Notes: a model not told the origin generated them from the letters alone. Positions 8,741 to 18,321 are shown, counted from the stretch's first letter. The stretch: 64,000 nucleotides of DNA from ZC4RG30 sp046047615 (GCA_046047615.1 JBJOHO010000050.1:5698-69697); one strand, 5' to 3'. Made by a program: numbers and translations.

Positions 8741-9619
8741 ATGCGCGGAGCCGCACCGTCGCTGGGGCCCTCAGGCCGCGAACGCGAGTTCGCGTTCGGC
8801 GACGAGGATTTCCGCTCGCTGCGTGAACTGGTGAGGGCCGAAACCGGCATCACCCTCTCCGAGGCCAAGCGGGAGTTGGTGTACGGCCGGCTGTCCCGGC
8901 GGCTGCGGGTGCTGCAATTGGGTTCGTTCCGCGAGTACCGCGACCTGCTGGCCGGACCGCAGCGCGAGTCGGAGCTGGGCGAGTTCATCAACGCCGTGAC
9001 AACGAACCTCACGGCGTTCTTCCGCGAGAACCACCACTTCGATTACCTGCGCGAACAATTCCTCGGACCATTGGTGGCCGCCGGAAAACGCGGCCAGCGC
9101 ATCCGCATCTGGTCGGCCGGCTGCTCCAGCGGCGAAGAGCCCTATTCGATTGCCATGACAGTCGCGGAAACGCTGCCGGACTGGCAGCGCATGGACATCC
9201 GGATCCTCGCCACGGACCTCGATACCGACATGGTGGCGCGGGGCGAACGCGGCGTGTACCGGGAGGACCGCGTCGCGGGCATCGGCTCGCGCCGGCTCGA
9301 ACGCTGGTTCCAGGAAGTCCCCGCAAGAGGTGCCGGCGGTCGCCACTACAAGGTGGCACCCGAGCTGGCGGCGATGATCGCCTTCAGGCGCCTGAACCTC
9401 ATGGAGCCGTTGCCTTTCAAGGGCCCATTGGATGTCATCTTCTGCCGCAACGTGATCATCTATTTCGACAAGGACACGCAGCGGGACCTGTTCCGGCGGA
9501 TCGCGCCGCTGCAGCGCCCCGGCGACCTGCTGTTCCTCGGGCACTCGGAGAGCCTCTTCAAGGTCACCGACGACTACTCGCTGATCGGCAAGACCATATA
9601 CCGCAGGGCAGGAGGCTGA
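8741..9619 (+). CDS. cheR: Chemotaxis protein methyltransferase CheR
   Basis: S-adenosylmethionine-dependent methyltransferase that methylates receptor glutamates during adaptation; 292 residues. The N-terminal all-helical domain includes FFRENHHFDYL. The SAM-binding domain shows IRIWSAGCSSGEEPYSIAM and the CheR signature FCRNVIIYFDKDTQ, with LGHSES near the C-terminus. It starts 3 bases after the second receptor gene and is followed by cheD one base later. Its probable tether is the WKEF tail of the first receptor. Confidence 0.95.
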   Translation: MRGAAPSLGPSGREREFAFGDEDFRSLRELVRAETGITLSEAKRELVYGRLSRRLRVLQLGSFREYRDLLAGPQRESELGEFINAVTTNLTAFFRENHHFDYLREQFLGPLVAAGKRGQRIRIWSAGCSSGEEPYSIAMTVAETLPDWQRMDIRILATDLDTDMVARGERGVYREDRVAGIGSRRLERWFQEVPARGAGGRHYKVAPELAAMIAFRRLNLMEPLPFKGPLDVIFCRNVIIYFDKDTQRDLFRRIAPLQRPGDLLFLGHSESLFKVTDDYSLIGKTIYRRAGG

Positions 9620-9620
9620 C

Positions 9621-10274
9621 ATGCCGGCAGCGGCGACCAGCGCGGCCACCGGGCGCCCACCGCCAAATCCAGGCTTCGAGCACATCCAGCGCAGCTGGGA
9701 TGCCACACAGGGACGTTGGAGCGCGAAGATCCTGCCGGGCGAGTACTACGTAACCGGCCAGGATGAAGCCATCACGACCATCCTCGGGTCCTGCATCTCG
9801 GCCTGCATCCGTGACCGCGAGCTGCGCATCGGCGGCATGAACCACTTCATGCTCCCTGAGGACACCTCGGACGGACAGAGCTCCTGGATGGACAAGGCGA
9901 CCGGGTTGGCCACGCGCTACGGCTCGTTCGCCATGGAAAGCCTCGTCAACGAGATCCTGAAGCGCGGCGGGCGTCGTCAACGCCTCGAAGTGAAGCTCTT
10001 CGGTGGCGGGAAGATGCTGGCGTCGATGATCGACGTCGGTGCCCGCAACATCGCCTTTGCCCGCCAATGGCTCCGTACCGAAGGCTTCATCCTCGTGGCG
10101 GAAGACGTCGGTGACACCGTGCCGCGGCGGATCGTCTACACCCCTGCGGATGGCCGGGTGCGCGTCCGCCACCTCATGTCGATGGAGAGCCGCGCCATCG
10201 CGACGCGCGAGCAGAACTACCTGTCCACCTTCCGCCAGAAGCCCGATGGCGACGACATCGAGCTGTTCGACTGA
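9621..10274 (+). CDS. cheD: Chemoreceptor glutamine deamidase CheD
   Basis: Deamidates receptor glutamines to methylatable glutamates. The catalytic triad expected for the family is present: Cys58 in ILGSCISACIRD, His75 in GGMNHFMLPE and Thr52 just before the Cys. KLFGGGKM and ARQWLRTEGF are further family signatures. At 217 residues it is longer than the minimal family because of an N-terminal extension and a C-terminal tail ending DGDDIELFD, which closely matches the end of the CheZ-like protein in this operon. AGGAGG lies 4-9 bases before the ATG. Confidence 0.94.
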   Translation: MPAAATSAATGRPPPNPGFEHIQRSWDATQGRWSAKILPGEYYVTGQDEAITTILGSCISACIRDRELRIGGMNHFMLPEDTSDGQSSWMDKATGLATRYGSFAMESLVNEILKRGGRRQRLEVKLFGGGKMLASMIDVGARNIAFARQWLRTEGFILVAEDVGDTVPRRIVYTPADGRVRVRHLMSMESRAIATREQNYLSTFRQKPDGDDIELFD

Positions 10275-10283
10275 GGATCGCCC

Positions 10284-11408
10284 ATGGCCACCCCAGGACG
10301 CCGCATACGCGTGCTCATCGTCGACGACTCAGCGCTGGTGCGGCGCATCCTGGCCGAACTGCTCGCCAGTGATCCGTCGATCGAGGTCGTTGGCGCCGCG
10401 GGCGATGCCTTCAGCGCGCGCGACCGCATCAAGCAGTTGAATCCCGACGTCCTCACGCTGGATGTCGAGATGCCGAAGATGGACGGCGTCACCTTCCTGC
10501 GCAACCTCATGCGCCTGCGGCCGATGCCGGTGGTGATGGTGTCGTCACTGACCGAACATGGTGCCGAGATCACCTTGGATGCGCTTGGGGTCGGCGCGGT
10601 GGACTACCTGCCCAAGCCCAAGGTCGATCTTGCGGCGACACTGGCGGACTACCGGGAGGAACTGCTCGCCAAGGTGAAGCAGGCCGCTTCCGCACGCGTG
10701 CGGGCCTGGCAACCGCGCGCCGGCAGTGGTGCCGGCGTACCGCAGGTGGCACCGCGGTACACGGCTGACGCCGTGCTGCCCAAGGCGCCAGCCGCGCGCT
10801 TCCGCACCACCGACCGCATCATCGCCATCGGTGCCTCCACCGGCGGTACCGAGGCCATCAAGGACGTGCTCATCGACCTGCCGGCGGACACGCCGGGCAT
10901 CGTCATCACGCAGCACATCCCCAAGGCGTTCAGCACGCCCTTCGCGCAGCGCATGAACCGCATCTGCCAGATGACGGTCTGTGAGGCGCAGGACGGCCAG
11001 CATGTCCTGCCAGGCCATGTGTACATCGCACCGGGCGACCAGCACCTGCTGCTGGTCCGCGATGGCGCGCGTTACGTCTGCCGCCTGGACGACGGCGCGC
11101 CGGTCAACCGCCACAAGCCCGCCGTGGATGTGCTGTTCCGGTCGGTGGCCCAGCAGGCGGGGCGCAACGCGATTGGCGTGCTCCTGACCGGCATGGGCAA
11201 GGACGGTGCCATCGGCCTCAAGGAGATGCGTGACGCCGGCAGTCCGACGATTGCGCAGGACGAAGCCACCAGCGTGGTCTGGGGCATGCCCGGGGAGGCG
11301 GTAGCGCTCGGCGCCGCCGCGGAAGTGCTGCCGCTGGGCCAGATTTCCAGGCGCCTGCGCGCGCTCTCGGAGAGCATGGACCTCACGCGCAACGCCGCAA
11401 CGGCCTGA
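10284..11408 (+). CDS. cheB: Chemotaxis protein-glutamate methylesterase CheB
   Basis: Response regulator that removes receptor methyl groups and can deamidate receptors. The N-terminal receiver domain has Asp14-Asp15 and phospho-acceptor Asp60 (LTLDVEMPKMDG). After a linker, the methylesterase domain shows the catalytic Ser in IGASTGGTEAI, His in ITQHIPKAFS and Asp in GMGKDGAIGL. At 374 residues it has the standard length. It is the last gene of the chemotaxis operon and ends only 3 bases from the stop of the convergent trkH gene, so no terminator fits between them. Confidence 0.96.
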   Translation: MATPGRRIRVLIVDDSALVRRILAELLASDPSIEVVGAAGDAFSARDRIKQLNPDVLTLDVEMPKMDGVTFLRNLMRLRPMPVVMVSSLTEHGAEITLDALGVGAVDYLPKPKVDLAATLADYREELLAKVKQAASARVRAWQPRAGSGAGVPQVAPRYTADAVLPKAPAARFRTTDRIIAIGASTGGTEAIKDVLIDLPADTPGIVITQHIPKAFSTPFAQRMNRICQMTVCEAQDGQHVLPGHVYIAPGDQHLLLVRDGARYVCRLDDGAPVNRHKPAVDVLFRSVAQQAGRNAIGVLLTGMGKDGAIGLKEMRDAGSPTIAQDEATSVVWGMPGEAVALGAAAEVLPLGQISRRLRALSESMDLTRNAATA

Positions 11409-11411
11409 AAG

Positions 11412-12872
11412 CTACTTGCGCCAGAATGTCGGCGTGAGCAGCACCAGCACCGTGAAGACCTCCATGCGTCCCAGGAACATGGCCAGCGTACACAGCCAGG
11501 TCTGGAGGTCCGTCAACGCGGCATAGTTGCTGGCCGGACCCACGGCACCCAGGCCTGGGCCCGTGTTGTTGATCGAGCTGAGGATCGCCGTGAGCGACGT
11601 GGGCAGGTCGAGACCTGTCGCCAGCAGTCCGAAGGTCAGCACCAGCACGGACATGAAGTACACGAAGATGAAGGCCAGCACCGAGTAGACGATGCGGTTG
11701 GCCACCACCGACCCGGCAACCTTGAGCGGCGCAACCGCCTGAGGGTGCACGAGGACGAACATCTCCCGCAGCGACTGCTTGATCAGCACCAGGGTGCGGA
11801 ACATCTTGATGCCGCCGCCGGTGGAGCCGCTGCTGCAGGCGATGCAGCTGAGGAACAACATCCACACCGGGCCGAACAAGGGCCACTGGCCCCAGTCCAC
11901 GGTCGCGAAACCGGTCGTGCTGGCCACCGAGACGGTGCTGAACAGCCCGTGCCGCAAGGCGGTCCAGAAACCATCGTAGACACCCTCCGCCAGCAGCCAG
12001 AGCGTCGTCACCGCCGCACCGGCAGCAAAGGCCGCCAGGACCCAGCGTGCCTCGGCATCGCGGAAGTAGGCCAGCGGATCGCCGCGCCGCAGGGCATTGA
12101 AATGCGCTGCAAAGTTCAGTGATGCCAGGCTCATGAAGACCACCAGCAGCATCTCGATGCGCGCGGAATCAAACCAGCCCACGCTGGCGTCGTGCGTGGA
12201 GAAGCCGCCCAGCGCCATGACGGAAAAGGCGTGGCAGACGGCATCGAACCAGTCCATGCCTGCCGCACGGAGGCTCAGGACGCAGACCAGCGTGATACCT
12301 GCGTAGACGGTCCACAGCAGCTTCGCCGACTGTGTGATGCGGGGCGTGAGCTTGGCATCCTTCACGGGGCCGGGCGACTCCGCCCGGTACATCTGCATGC
12401 CACCAACGCCCAGCAGTGGCAGGATGGCCACCGCCAGCACGATGATTCCCATGCCTCCGAGCCAGTGCAGGGCGTGGCGCCAGAGGTTGATCGCATGGGG
12501 CAGATGGTCGAGTCCGGCGATCACCGTGGACCCGGTCGTGGTGACCCCGGACATGGCCTCGAAGAAGGCGTCCGTGAAAGTCATGCCGGGGCCGCTGAAG
12601 ACCAGTGGCAGTGCGGCGGCAGCCACGATCAACAGCCAGCCGACGGTGACCAGCAGATAGCCATCCCGCGGCTTGAGCTGCGCGCGCGACCCCCGCGTCA
12701 GCAGCGCGAGCGCCATTCCCGCGGCGCCGGTCACGCCACCGCTGGCGGCAAAGATGCCTGCCACGCCCATCTCGCCGTAGTACAGGCCGGTGGCCACGGG
12801 CAGCAGGAAGTAGCCGGCGAAGATCACCAGCAACCAGCCCGTGACGTTGGCGACGGCGAGGAGGGAACGCAC
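11412..12872 (-). CDS. trkH: Potassium uptake channel subunit TrkH
   Basis: Inner-membrane K+ translocating subunit of the Trk system, 486 residues with about ten hydrophobic segments and the four pore-loop type sequences of the TrkH/KtrB family (for example SGVTTTGSTVIAGLD, ALGGFSTHDASVG, STTGFATVDWGQWP and NNTGPGLGAVGPA). It starts with GTG, 9 bases after trkA, the cytoplasmic gating subunit, so both subunits are made from the same transcript. It is the last gene of the minus-strand run. Confidence 0.94.
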   Translation of the reverse strand: MRSLLAVANVTGWLLVIFAGYFLLPVATGLYYGEMGVAGIFAASGGVTGAAGMALALLTRGSRAQLKPRDGYLLVTVGWLLIVAAAALPLVFSGPGMTFTDAFFEAMSGVTTTGSTVIAGLDHLPHAINLWRHALHWLGGMGIIVLAVAILPLLGVGGMQMYRAESPGPVKDAKLTPRITQSAKLLWTVYAGITLVCVLSLRAAGMDWFDAVCHAFSVMALGGFSTHDASVGWFDSARIEMLLVVFMSLASLNFAAHFNALRRGDPLAYFRDAEARWVLAAFAAGAAVTTLWLLAEGVYDGFWTALRHGLFSTVSVASTTGFATVDWGQWPLFGPVWMLFLSCIACSSGSTGGGIKMFRTLVLIKQSLREMFVLVHPQAVAPLKVAGSVVANRIVYSVLAFIFVYFMSVLVLTFGLLATGLDLPTSLTAILSSINNTGPGLGAVGPASNYAALTDLQTWLCTLAMFLGRMEVFTVLVLLTPTFWRK

Positions 12873-12881
12873 CTGCGGTCC

Positions 12882-14246
12882 TCAGTCCGTCTGGAAGACG
12901 CGCCCGACGGCTTCCACCTGGCGCCGGTCCGCGAGGAACACGATCACATGGTCGTCGCGTTCCACCAGCGTGTCGTGGTGTGCGATCAGCACGCGGTCGC
13001 CGCGCACGATGGCGCTGATCGTGGCGCCCTCCGGCAGGGGAATGTCCTGTACCTGCCGGCCGATGACCCTCGAGCCTTCGGGTTCACCACGCACGACGGT
13101 CTCCAAAGCCTCGGCCGCGCCGCGCCGCAGGGAATGCACGCGCACGATCTCGCCCCGCCGCACATAGGCGAGCAGGCTGCCGATCGTGACCGTCTGCGGC
13201 GAGATCACGACATCGATGTGGCGCGGGTCCATCAGTTCGCTGTAGGAGGGGCGGTTGACGAGCGCCATCACCTTGCTTGCGCCCAGGCGCTTGGCCAGCA
13301 TCGTGGACAGCGCGTTGGCCTCCTCGGAATTGGTCAAGGCGACAAACACGTCCGTGCTGTCGATGTTCTCCTCGATCAGCAATTCCTCGTCCTGCGCGTC
13401 GCCATGCAGGACGATCGTGCTTTCGAGCTGCTCGGAGCAGCGCCGCGCCCTCCCGGCGTCGCGCTCGATCAGCTTGACCTGGTAGCGGGACTCGAGCTGC
13501 CTTGCCAGCCGGAAGCCCACCTGTCCGCCGCCGGCGATCATGACGCGCCGCACGGGCTCTTCGGCGCGGCGGATCTCGCTCATCATCCGCTGGATATGGT
13601 CGCGCGCGGCGATGAAGAAGATCTCGTCGCCTTCTTCGATCACCGTGTCGCCCACCGCCGGCACGGCCTTGCCGGCGCGGTAGATCGCCGCGATGCGCGC
13701 ATCGGCATGCGGCATGTGGTCCTTCAGCGTCCGCAGTTGCTGCCCCACGAGCAGGCCGCCGCGCATGGCCCTCAGGCCCACCAGCCGCACCTTGCCATCG
13801 GCGAAGTCGACGACCTGGAAGGCGCCCGGCAAATGGATCAAGCGTTCGATGTAGTCGGTGACCAGCTGCTCGGGGTTGATCCAGGCGTCCACGGCCATGG
13901 CCCCGTCGACGAACAGTTCGGCGCGGTCCGTGTATTCCTTGGCGCGGATGCGCGCGATCTTGGTGCGCGTGCGGTAGAGCGCGTGGGCGATCTCGCAGGC
14001 GACGATGTTCACCTCATCGGAGCTGGTGAGGGCGACCAGGATGTCGGTGTCGATGATGCCAGCCGCCTCGAGGATGGCGGGGTGCGAGGCGTTGCCGGCA
14101 ACGGTGCGCACATCAAGCCGGTCCTGCAGTTCGCGCAGCGCCGCCTCGTTCGTGTCGACCAGCGTCACCTCGTTGGCCGGCTCCCGGGCCAGGTGCTGTG
14201 CTGCCGTGCGGCCGACCTGGCCGGCGCCGAGGATCAGGATCTTCAC
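12882..14246 (-). CDS. trkA: Trk system potassium uptake protein TrkA
   Basis: Cytoplasmic NAD(H)-binding regulator of TrkH, 454 residues. It has two tandem RCK units: the first Rossmann fold begins KILILGAGQVGRTAAQHLA, the second has RVMIAGGGQVGFRLARQLE, each followed by a TrkA-C domain. The GTG at 14246 is preferred. It overlaps the uvrD stop as GTGA, has GGAGG upstream, and gives the canonical short N-terminus; the in-frame upstream start at 14285 would add 13 residues lying over uvrD. Confidence 0.94.
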   Translation of the reverse strand: MKILILGAGQVGRTAAQHLAREPANEVTLVDTNEAALRELQDRLDVRTVAGNASHPAILEAAGIIDTDILVALTSSDEVNIVACEIAHALYRTRTKIARIRAKEYTDRAELFVDGAMAVDAWINPEQLVTDYIERLIHLPGAFQVVDFADGKVRLVGLRAMRGGLLVGQQLRTLKDHMPHADARIAAIYRAGKAVPAVGDTVIEEGDEIFFIAARDHIQRMMSEIRRAEEPVRRVMIAGGGQVGFRLARQLESRYQVKLIERDAGRARRCSEQLESTIVLHGDAQDEELLIEENIDSTDVFVALTNSEEANALSTMLAKRLGASKVMALVNRPSYSELMDPRHIDVVISPQTVTIGSLLAYVRRGEIVRVHSLRRGAAEALETVVRGEPEGSRVIGRQVQDIPLPEGATISAIVRGDRVLIAHHDTLVERDDHVIVFLADRRQVEAVGRVFQTD

Positions 14247-16426
14247 CGCAGCACCTCCAGGTTCGCGTAGGCCGGCATCAGCCACTTGCGGCCCGCCTGC
14301 TCGAAGTTGATCTCAAGGCGGGCCTGCGGCCCCTGCCCCTCGGCCTGCAGGATGACACCCTCGCCGAATTTGGCGTGCCGCACGCGCGTGCCCAGCTTCA
14401 TGCCCGGGGCGACGGCCTCGGCGACCGGCGGCCGGAAATGACCGGCGCCCATCACGGGCCGCGAGAGCTGCGCGCGCGGCCGGATCTCTTCGATGAACTC
14501 CGCCGGGATCTCCTCGATGAAGCGCGACGGTGTGCCGTAGCGCTCCATGCCGTGCAGCACGCGCTTTTCGGCGTAGCTGATGTACAGCTGTTGCATGGCA
14601 CGGGTGGTGCCCACGTAGCACAGGCGGCGCTCTTCCTCGAGTCCACCGATGTCTTCAGCGGAGCGTTGGTGGGGGAACAGCCCCTCCTCGACGCCGCAGA
14701 GGAACACGACCGGGAACTCGAGGCCCTTGGCGGTGTGCAGCGTCATCATCTGCACGCAATCTTCCCAGGCATCGGCCTGCCCTTCCCCGGACTCGAGCAC
14801 GGCGTGCGCCAGGAACGCCTCCAATGGAGGCAGCGCCTGTTCGGTACTGTCGGCCATCACCACGTCCGGCTCGAAGCCGCGCGCGGCAGACACCAGTTCC
14901 TCGAGGTTCTCGACCCGGGCCTCGCCCTTGTCCTGGCGGTCCTTGCGGTGGTGTTCGATCAGGCCGGACTGCTGGATCACGAGGTCGATCTGTTCGTGCA
15001 GCGGACGGCCGGCAACATCGTCCGCCATGCGCTCCACCAGCTGCAGGAACCCGGCCAGCGCCGCGCCACCACGGCCGCCGCCACCCGTTCCCACTGCAGC
15101 CATGGCGGCCTTCCACAGCGACATGCCGCCCTCCCGGGCCGCCTGCCGCAGCAGTTCGAGCGTGCGCGCGCCGATGCCACGCGTCGGCAGGTTCACCACG
15201 CGCTCGAAGGACGCGTCGTCATCGCGGTTGGACACCAGGCGCAGGTAGGCCAGCGCGTCCTTGATCTCGGCGCGCTCGTAGAACCGCAGGCCGCCATACA
15301 CCTTGTAGGGAACACGCGCGGAAAGGAAGGTTTCCTCAAACACGCGCGACTGCGCGTTCGAGCGGTAGAGGATGGCGATCTCGCGCCGCGCACCGCCGCG
15401 GCCCACCCAGTCCTGGATGCGGTGCAGGACGAAGTCCGCCTCGTCACGGTCGTTCCATGCCGCATACAGCCGTACCGGTTCGCCGCGGCCCCCGCTGGTC
15501 CAGAGGTTCTTGCCCAGCCGGCCGGTGTTGTGCGCGATCAGCGCGTTGGCCGCCCCCAGGATGTTGCCGGTCGAGCGGTAGTTCTGCTCCAGGCGGTACA
15601 GGTTCGCGTCCGGATAGTCGCGGCTGAACTGCTGCAGGTTCTCGACCCGGGCACCACGCCAGCGGTAGATGGACTGGTCATCGTCACCGACGACGAACGG
15701 GGCACCCTCGGTGCCCGCGATCATGCGCGTCCACGCGTACTGGATGGCATTGCTGTCCTGGAACTCGTCCACCAGCACATGCGTGAACCGCTGGCGGTAG
15801 TGGTGCAGCAGCGATGCGTTGTCGCGCAGCAGTTCGAAGGCACGCAGCAGCAATTCGGCGAAGTCGACGACGCCCGCCTGCCGGCAGGCCTGCTCGTAAT
15901 CCTGGTAGAGCTGCAGCAGCGTCTGCTGCATCGGATCCTGTCCGGGCTTGACGCCCGCCGGGCGGATGCCCTCGTCCTTGCGATGGTTGATCCAGCCCTG
16001 CACTTCACGGGGAACGAAACGTGTGTCGTCCAGGCCGCGCGCCTTGATCAGCTTCTTCACCAGCCGCTGCTGGTCCTCGCTGTCGAGGATCTGGAAGCCG
16101 CGCGGCAGCCCGGCCTCTGCATGGTGCAGCCGCAGCAACCGGTGGGCGATGCCGTGGAAGGTTCCCACCCACATGGCCTCGCCGCGCATCTGCAGCAGGG
16201 GCTCGATGCGATGGCGCATTTCGGCCGCTGCCTTGTTGGTGAAGGTGACCGCGAGGATGTTCCATGGCGATGCGCCCAGCGCGCGCACGGCCCAGACGAT
16301 GCGGTGGACGAGGACGCGGGTCTTGCCACTGCCGGCACCGGCGAGCACCAGTGCGGGCGCGTGCGGAGCAGTGACCGCCGCGCGTTGCTCGTCGTTGAGC
16401 GGGGCCAGGATTGCGGTCAGGTCCAT
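14243..16426 (-). CDS. uvrD: DNA helicase II UvrD
   Basis: Superfamily 1 3'-5' helicase for nucleotide excision and mismatch repair, 727 residues, close to E. coli UvrD. Motifs in order: LNDEQRAAV (Q motif), AGAGSGKTRVLVHRI (Walker A), VDEFQDSN (Walker B), VVGDDDQSIYRWRGA (III), LEQNYRS (IV), MTLHTAKGLEFPVVFL (V) and RRLCYVGTTRA (VI). The DEFQDSN box and the lysine/arginine-poor UvrD-type C-terminus favour UvrD over Rep, but the two cannot be fully separated by eye. It is read after perM and translationally coupled to trkA. Confidence 0.93.
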   Translation of the reverse strand: MDLTAILAPLNDEQRAAVTAPHAPALVLAGAGSGKTRVLVHRIVWAVRALGASPWNILAVTFTNKAAAEMRHRIEPLLQMRGEAMWVGTFHGIAHRLLRLHHAEAGLPRGFQILDSEDQQRLVKKLIKARGLDDTRFVPREVQGWINHRKDEGIRPAGVKPGQDPMQQTLLQLYQDYEQACRQAGVVDFAELLLRAFELLRDNASLLHHYRQRFTHVLVDEFQDSNAIQYAWTRMIAGTEGAPFVVGDDDQSIYRWRGARVENLQQFSRDYPDANLYRLEQNYRSTGNILGAANALIAHNTGRLGKNLWTSGGRGEPVRLYAAWNDRDEADFVLHRIQDWVGRGGARREIAILYRSNAQSRVFEETFLSARVPYKVYGGLRFYERAEIKDALAYLRLVSNRDDDASFERVVNLPTRGIGARTLELLRQAAREGGMSLWKAAMAAVGTGGGGRGGAALAGFLQLVERMADDVAGRPLHEQIDLVIQQSGLIEHHRKDRQDKGEARVENLEELVSAARGFEPDVVMADSTEQALPPLEAFLAHAVLESGEGQADAWEDCVQMMTLHTAKGLEFPVVFLCGVEEGLFPHQRSAEDIGGLEEERRLCYVGTTRAMQQLYISYAEKRVLHGMERYGTPSRFIEEIPAEFIEEIRPRAQLSRPVMGAGHFRPPVAEAVAPGMKLGTRVRHAKFGEGVILQAEGQGPQARLEINFEQAGRKWLMPAYANLEVLR

Positions 16427-16453
16427 ATGCGGCGCGGAGTCTAGCAGCCCCGG

Positions 16454-17524
16454 TCAGGGTGGGGGCGCCAAGCTTCCTTCGGCGTGCCGCAGCAGCTCCG
16501 TCGCCAGCACCAGGACCACCGGGCCGACGATGAAGCCGATGAGGCCGAAGGCGGCGACGCCTCCGATCACCCCGAGGAACACCAGCAAGGTGGAGACCGG
16601 TGCCTGGCTGGAGATCAGCATCGGCCGGATGAAGTTGTCGGCGGTCGACAGGAAGCCGCCCCAGGCCAGCATGAACACAGCGGCACCGACGCGGTCGTCG
16701 ACAAACAGCCAGACGGCGGCCGGTGCCCAGACGAAGGCAGCGCCGCCGAAGGGCAGCAGGGCCACCACGCCTGCCAGCACGCCGAAGACCACCGGGCCGG
16801 AAAGCCCGGTGGCGGCAAAGCCGAGTCCCACCAGCAGACCCTGCAAGCCGGCAGTCACGCCGCAACCGTAGACCACGGCCCGGGTCACGCGCGCCGTGCG
16901 TTCGACGAGCGCCTCGCGCTGCGCCGCCACCAGCGGCAGCAGGCGTACCACGCGGTCCAGCCACGCCGGCCCATCCCGCAGCATGAAGAACAGGATGAAC
17001 AGCATCAGGAAGAACTCGAGCAGACCGCCGGCCGCCCCCACCACCATCTGGCCGCTGGCCGCGGCGACGGTGCGTGCGACGGTCTCCAGGCTGCCCACCA
17101 CATACTGGTGCAACTCCTTCAGGCTGATGCCAAAGTCGCTCTGCAGGCGTTGCGCCAGCCGGGCCACCTCCGGATGCTGCGCCGGATCCTGCAGCGCGTC
17201 GATGTTCCAGCTGGTGGGATCGGCCTGCAGTGAGCCCACCAGCGCGCCGACCTGTCCTGCGAATGCGACGCCCAGCAAGGCCAGGGGCACCAGGATGAGG
17301 AAGGGCACCAACAGCGTGACCAGCCAGGCGGCGGCATCGGGGCGATCCCCCAGGCGACGCGTGAGCGACTGCTGCAGAGGCTGCAGCAGGAAGGCGAGGA
17401 TCACCGCCCATCCCAGCGCGCCGCGCAGGGGCAGCAGGATGACCGTGGCGGCGGCGAGCAGCAGCAGTACGACGGCGACGGTGAACCAACGGCGCAGGGA
17501 TCGACCTTCGGTGGTGTCGTGCAT
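16454..17524 (-). CDS. perM: AI-2E/PerM-family membrane permease
   Basis: Multi-pass inner-membrane protein of the AI-2 exporter (PerM/YdiK) family, 356 residues. Hydrophobic segments are grouped at the N-terminus (RRWFTVAVVLLLLAAATVIL and a second hairpin) and in the C-terminal half, separated by a soluble helical part, as is usual for the family. FIVGPVVLVLATELLR near the C-terminus matches the family GPxxG-type motif. The substrate is unknown; proposed roles for relatives include signal export and Na+/H+ exchange. The ATG at 17524 lies 5 bases after gloB. Confidence 0.85.
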   Translation of the reverse strand: MHDTTEGRSLRRWFTVAVVLLLLAAATVILLPLRGALGWAVILAFLLQPLQQSLTRRLGDRPDAAAWLVTLLVPFLILVPLALLGVAFAGQVGALVGSLQADPTSWNIDALQDPAQHPEVARLAQRLQSDFGISLKELHQYVVGSLETVARTVAAASGQMVVGAAGGLLEFFLMLFILFFMLRDGPAWLDRVVRLLPLVAAQREALVERTARVTRAVVYGCGVTAGLQGLLVGLGFAATGLSGPVVFGVLAGVVALLPFGGAAFVWAPAAVWLFVDDRVGAAVFMLAWGGFLSTADNFIRPMLISSQAPVSTLLVFLGVIGGVAAFGLIGFIVGPVVLVLATELLRHAEGSLAPPP

Positions 17525-17529
17525 GGCGG

Positions 17530-18321
17530 TCACCAGCGGTTGCGCAGTTCGCGAAGGTGCAGGAAGACCTCGCGAGGTGTCGGGTCTGCCGGCAGCCCGG
17601 GGAAGGCTTCGCGCAGCCGCGCGATCACCAGCGGGTTGCGCAGGCGGAAAAACGTGTTGTAGGCCTGTTCCTCGCCCAGTGTCATCACCGGCATGGCGTC
17701 TCCCGACAGCCCCTGCGTACGCTCGCGCAGTGCGGTGGCTGCCGCGTTGCCGGGCTCGCGGTCCAGCGTGAAGCCCAGGTTGTTGGCGAGGTAATCGTGG
17801 CCCGCATAAAGCCGCGTGGCTCCGGGAAGCGTCGCCAGTTGCGTGGCAAAGGTGTCGTAGAGGGCGTCGGGGTGACCACCGCCGTGGCAGTTGCCCGCAC
17901 CCGCATTGAACAGCGTGTCGCCGGAAAACAGCGCAGGCACGTCGCCGTGCGCCAGCAGGCAGATGTGCGCCATCGTGTGGCCCGGCGTGTCCAGGCACTG
18001 CAGCTCGATGTGCCTGCCGACGCGCACCACATCGCCTTGCCGCAGGCCTTGGTCGACGCCGCCGATGCGGTTTGCCGCATCGGCGTGGGCCAGCACCCGG
18101 GCCCCGGTCGCCTCACGCAGGGCGGCGTTGCCCGCCGTGTGGTCCGCATGCTCGTGTGTGCTCAGGATCTGGGTGATGGTCCAGCCGCGCGCCTGCGCGG
18201 CCTCCAGCACCAGCCGCCAGTCCAGTGGATCGATGGCCAGGGCCTCGCCACTGTCCGGGCAGGCCACGAGGTAGTGGTAGTTGCGCAGCCGGTTGTCCGG
18301 CCACAGGCGTTGGATGAGCAT
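17530..18321 (-). CDS. gloB: Hydroxyacylglutathione hydrolase (glyoxalase II)
   Basis: Metallo-beta-lactamase-fold enzyme that hydrolyses S-lactoylglutathione to lactate and glutathione, the second step of methylglyoxal detoxification. It has 263 residues, the normal GloB length. The metal motif THEHADHT, a second ligand in DTPGHTMAH and FSGDTLFNAGAG with CHGGGHPDALY are as expected. The C-terminal part (YNTFFRLRNPLV, then VFLHLRELRNRW) is the glutathione-binding domain typical of glyoxalase II. It is located between dsbA and perM on the minus strand. Confidence 0.93.
   Translation of the reverse strand: MLIQRLWPDNRLRNYHYLVACPDSGEALAIDPLDWRLVLEAAQARGWTITQILSTHEHADHTAGNAALREATGARVLAHADAANRIGGVDQGLRQGDVVRVGRHIELQCLDTPGHTMAHICLLAHGDVPALFSGDTLFNAGAGNCHGGGHPDALYDTFATQLATLPGATRLYAGHDYLANNLGFTLDREPGNAAATALRERTQGLSGDAMPVMTLGEEQAYNTFFRLRNPLVIARLREAFPGLPADPTPREVFLHLRELRNRW

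Noticed and set aside
12192..14270. Plus-strand reading frame of nearly 700 codons across trkH/trkA
   Set aside because: The translation is rich in His, Gln, Asp and Gly with no motif, and trkH and trkA on the other strand are unmistakable.
14198..16444. Plus-strand reading frame antisense to uvrD
   Set aside because: uvrD has all helicase motifs; the antisense translation has none.
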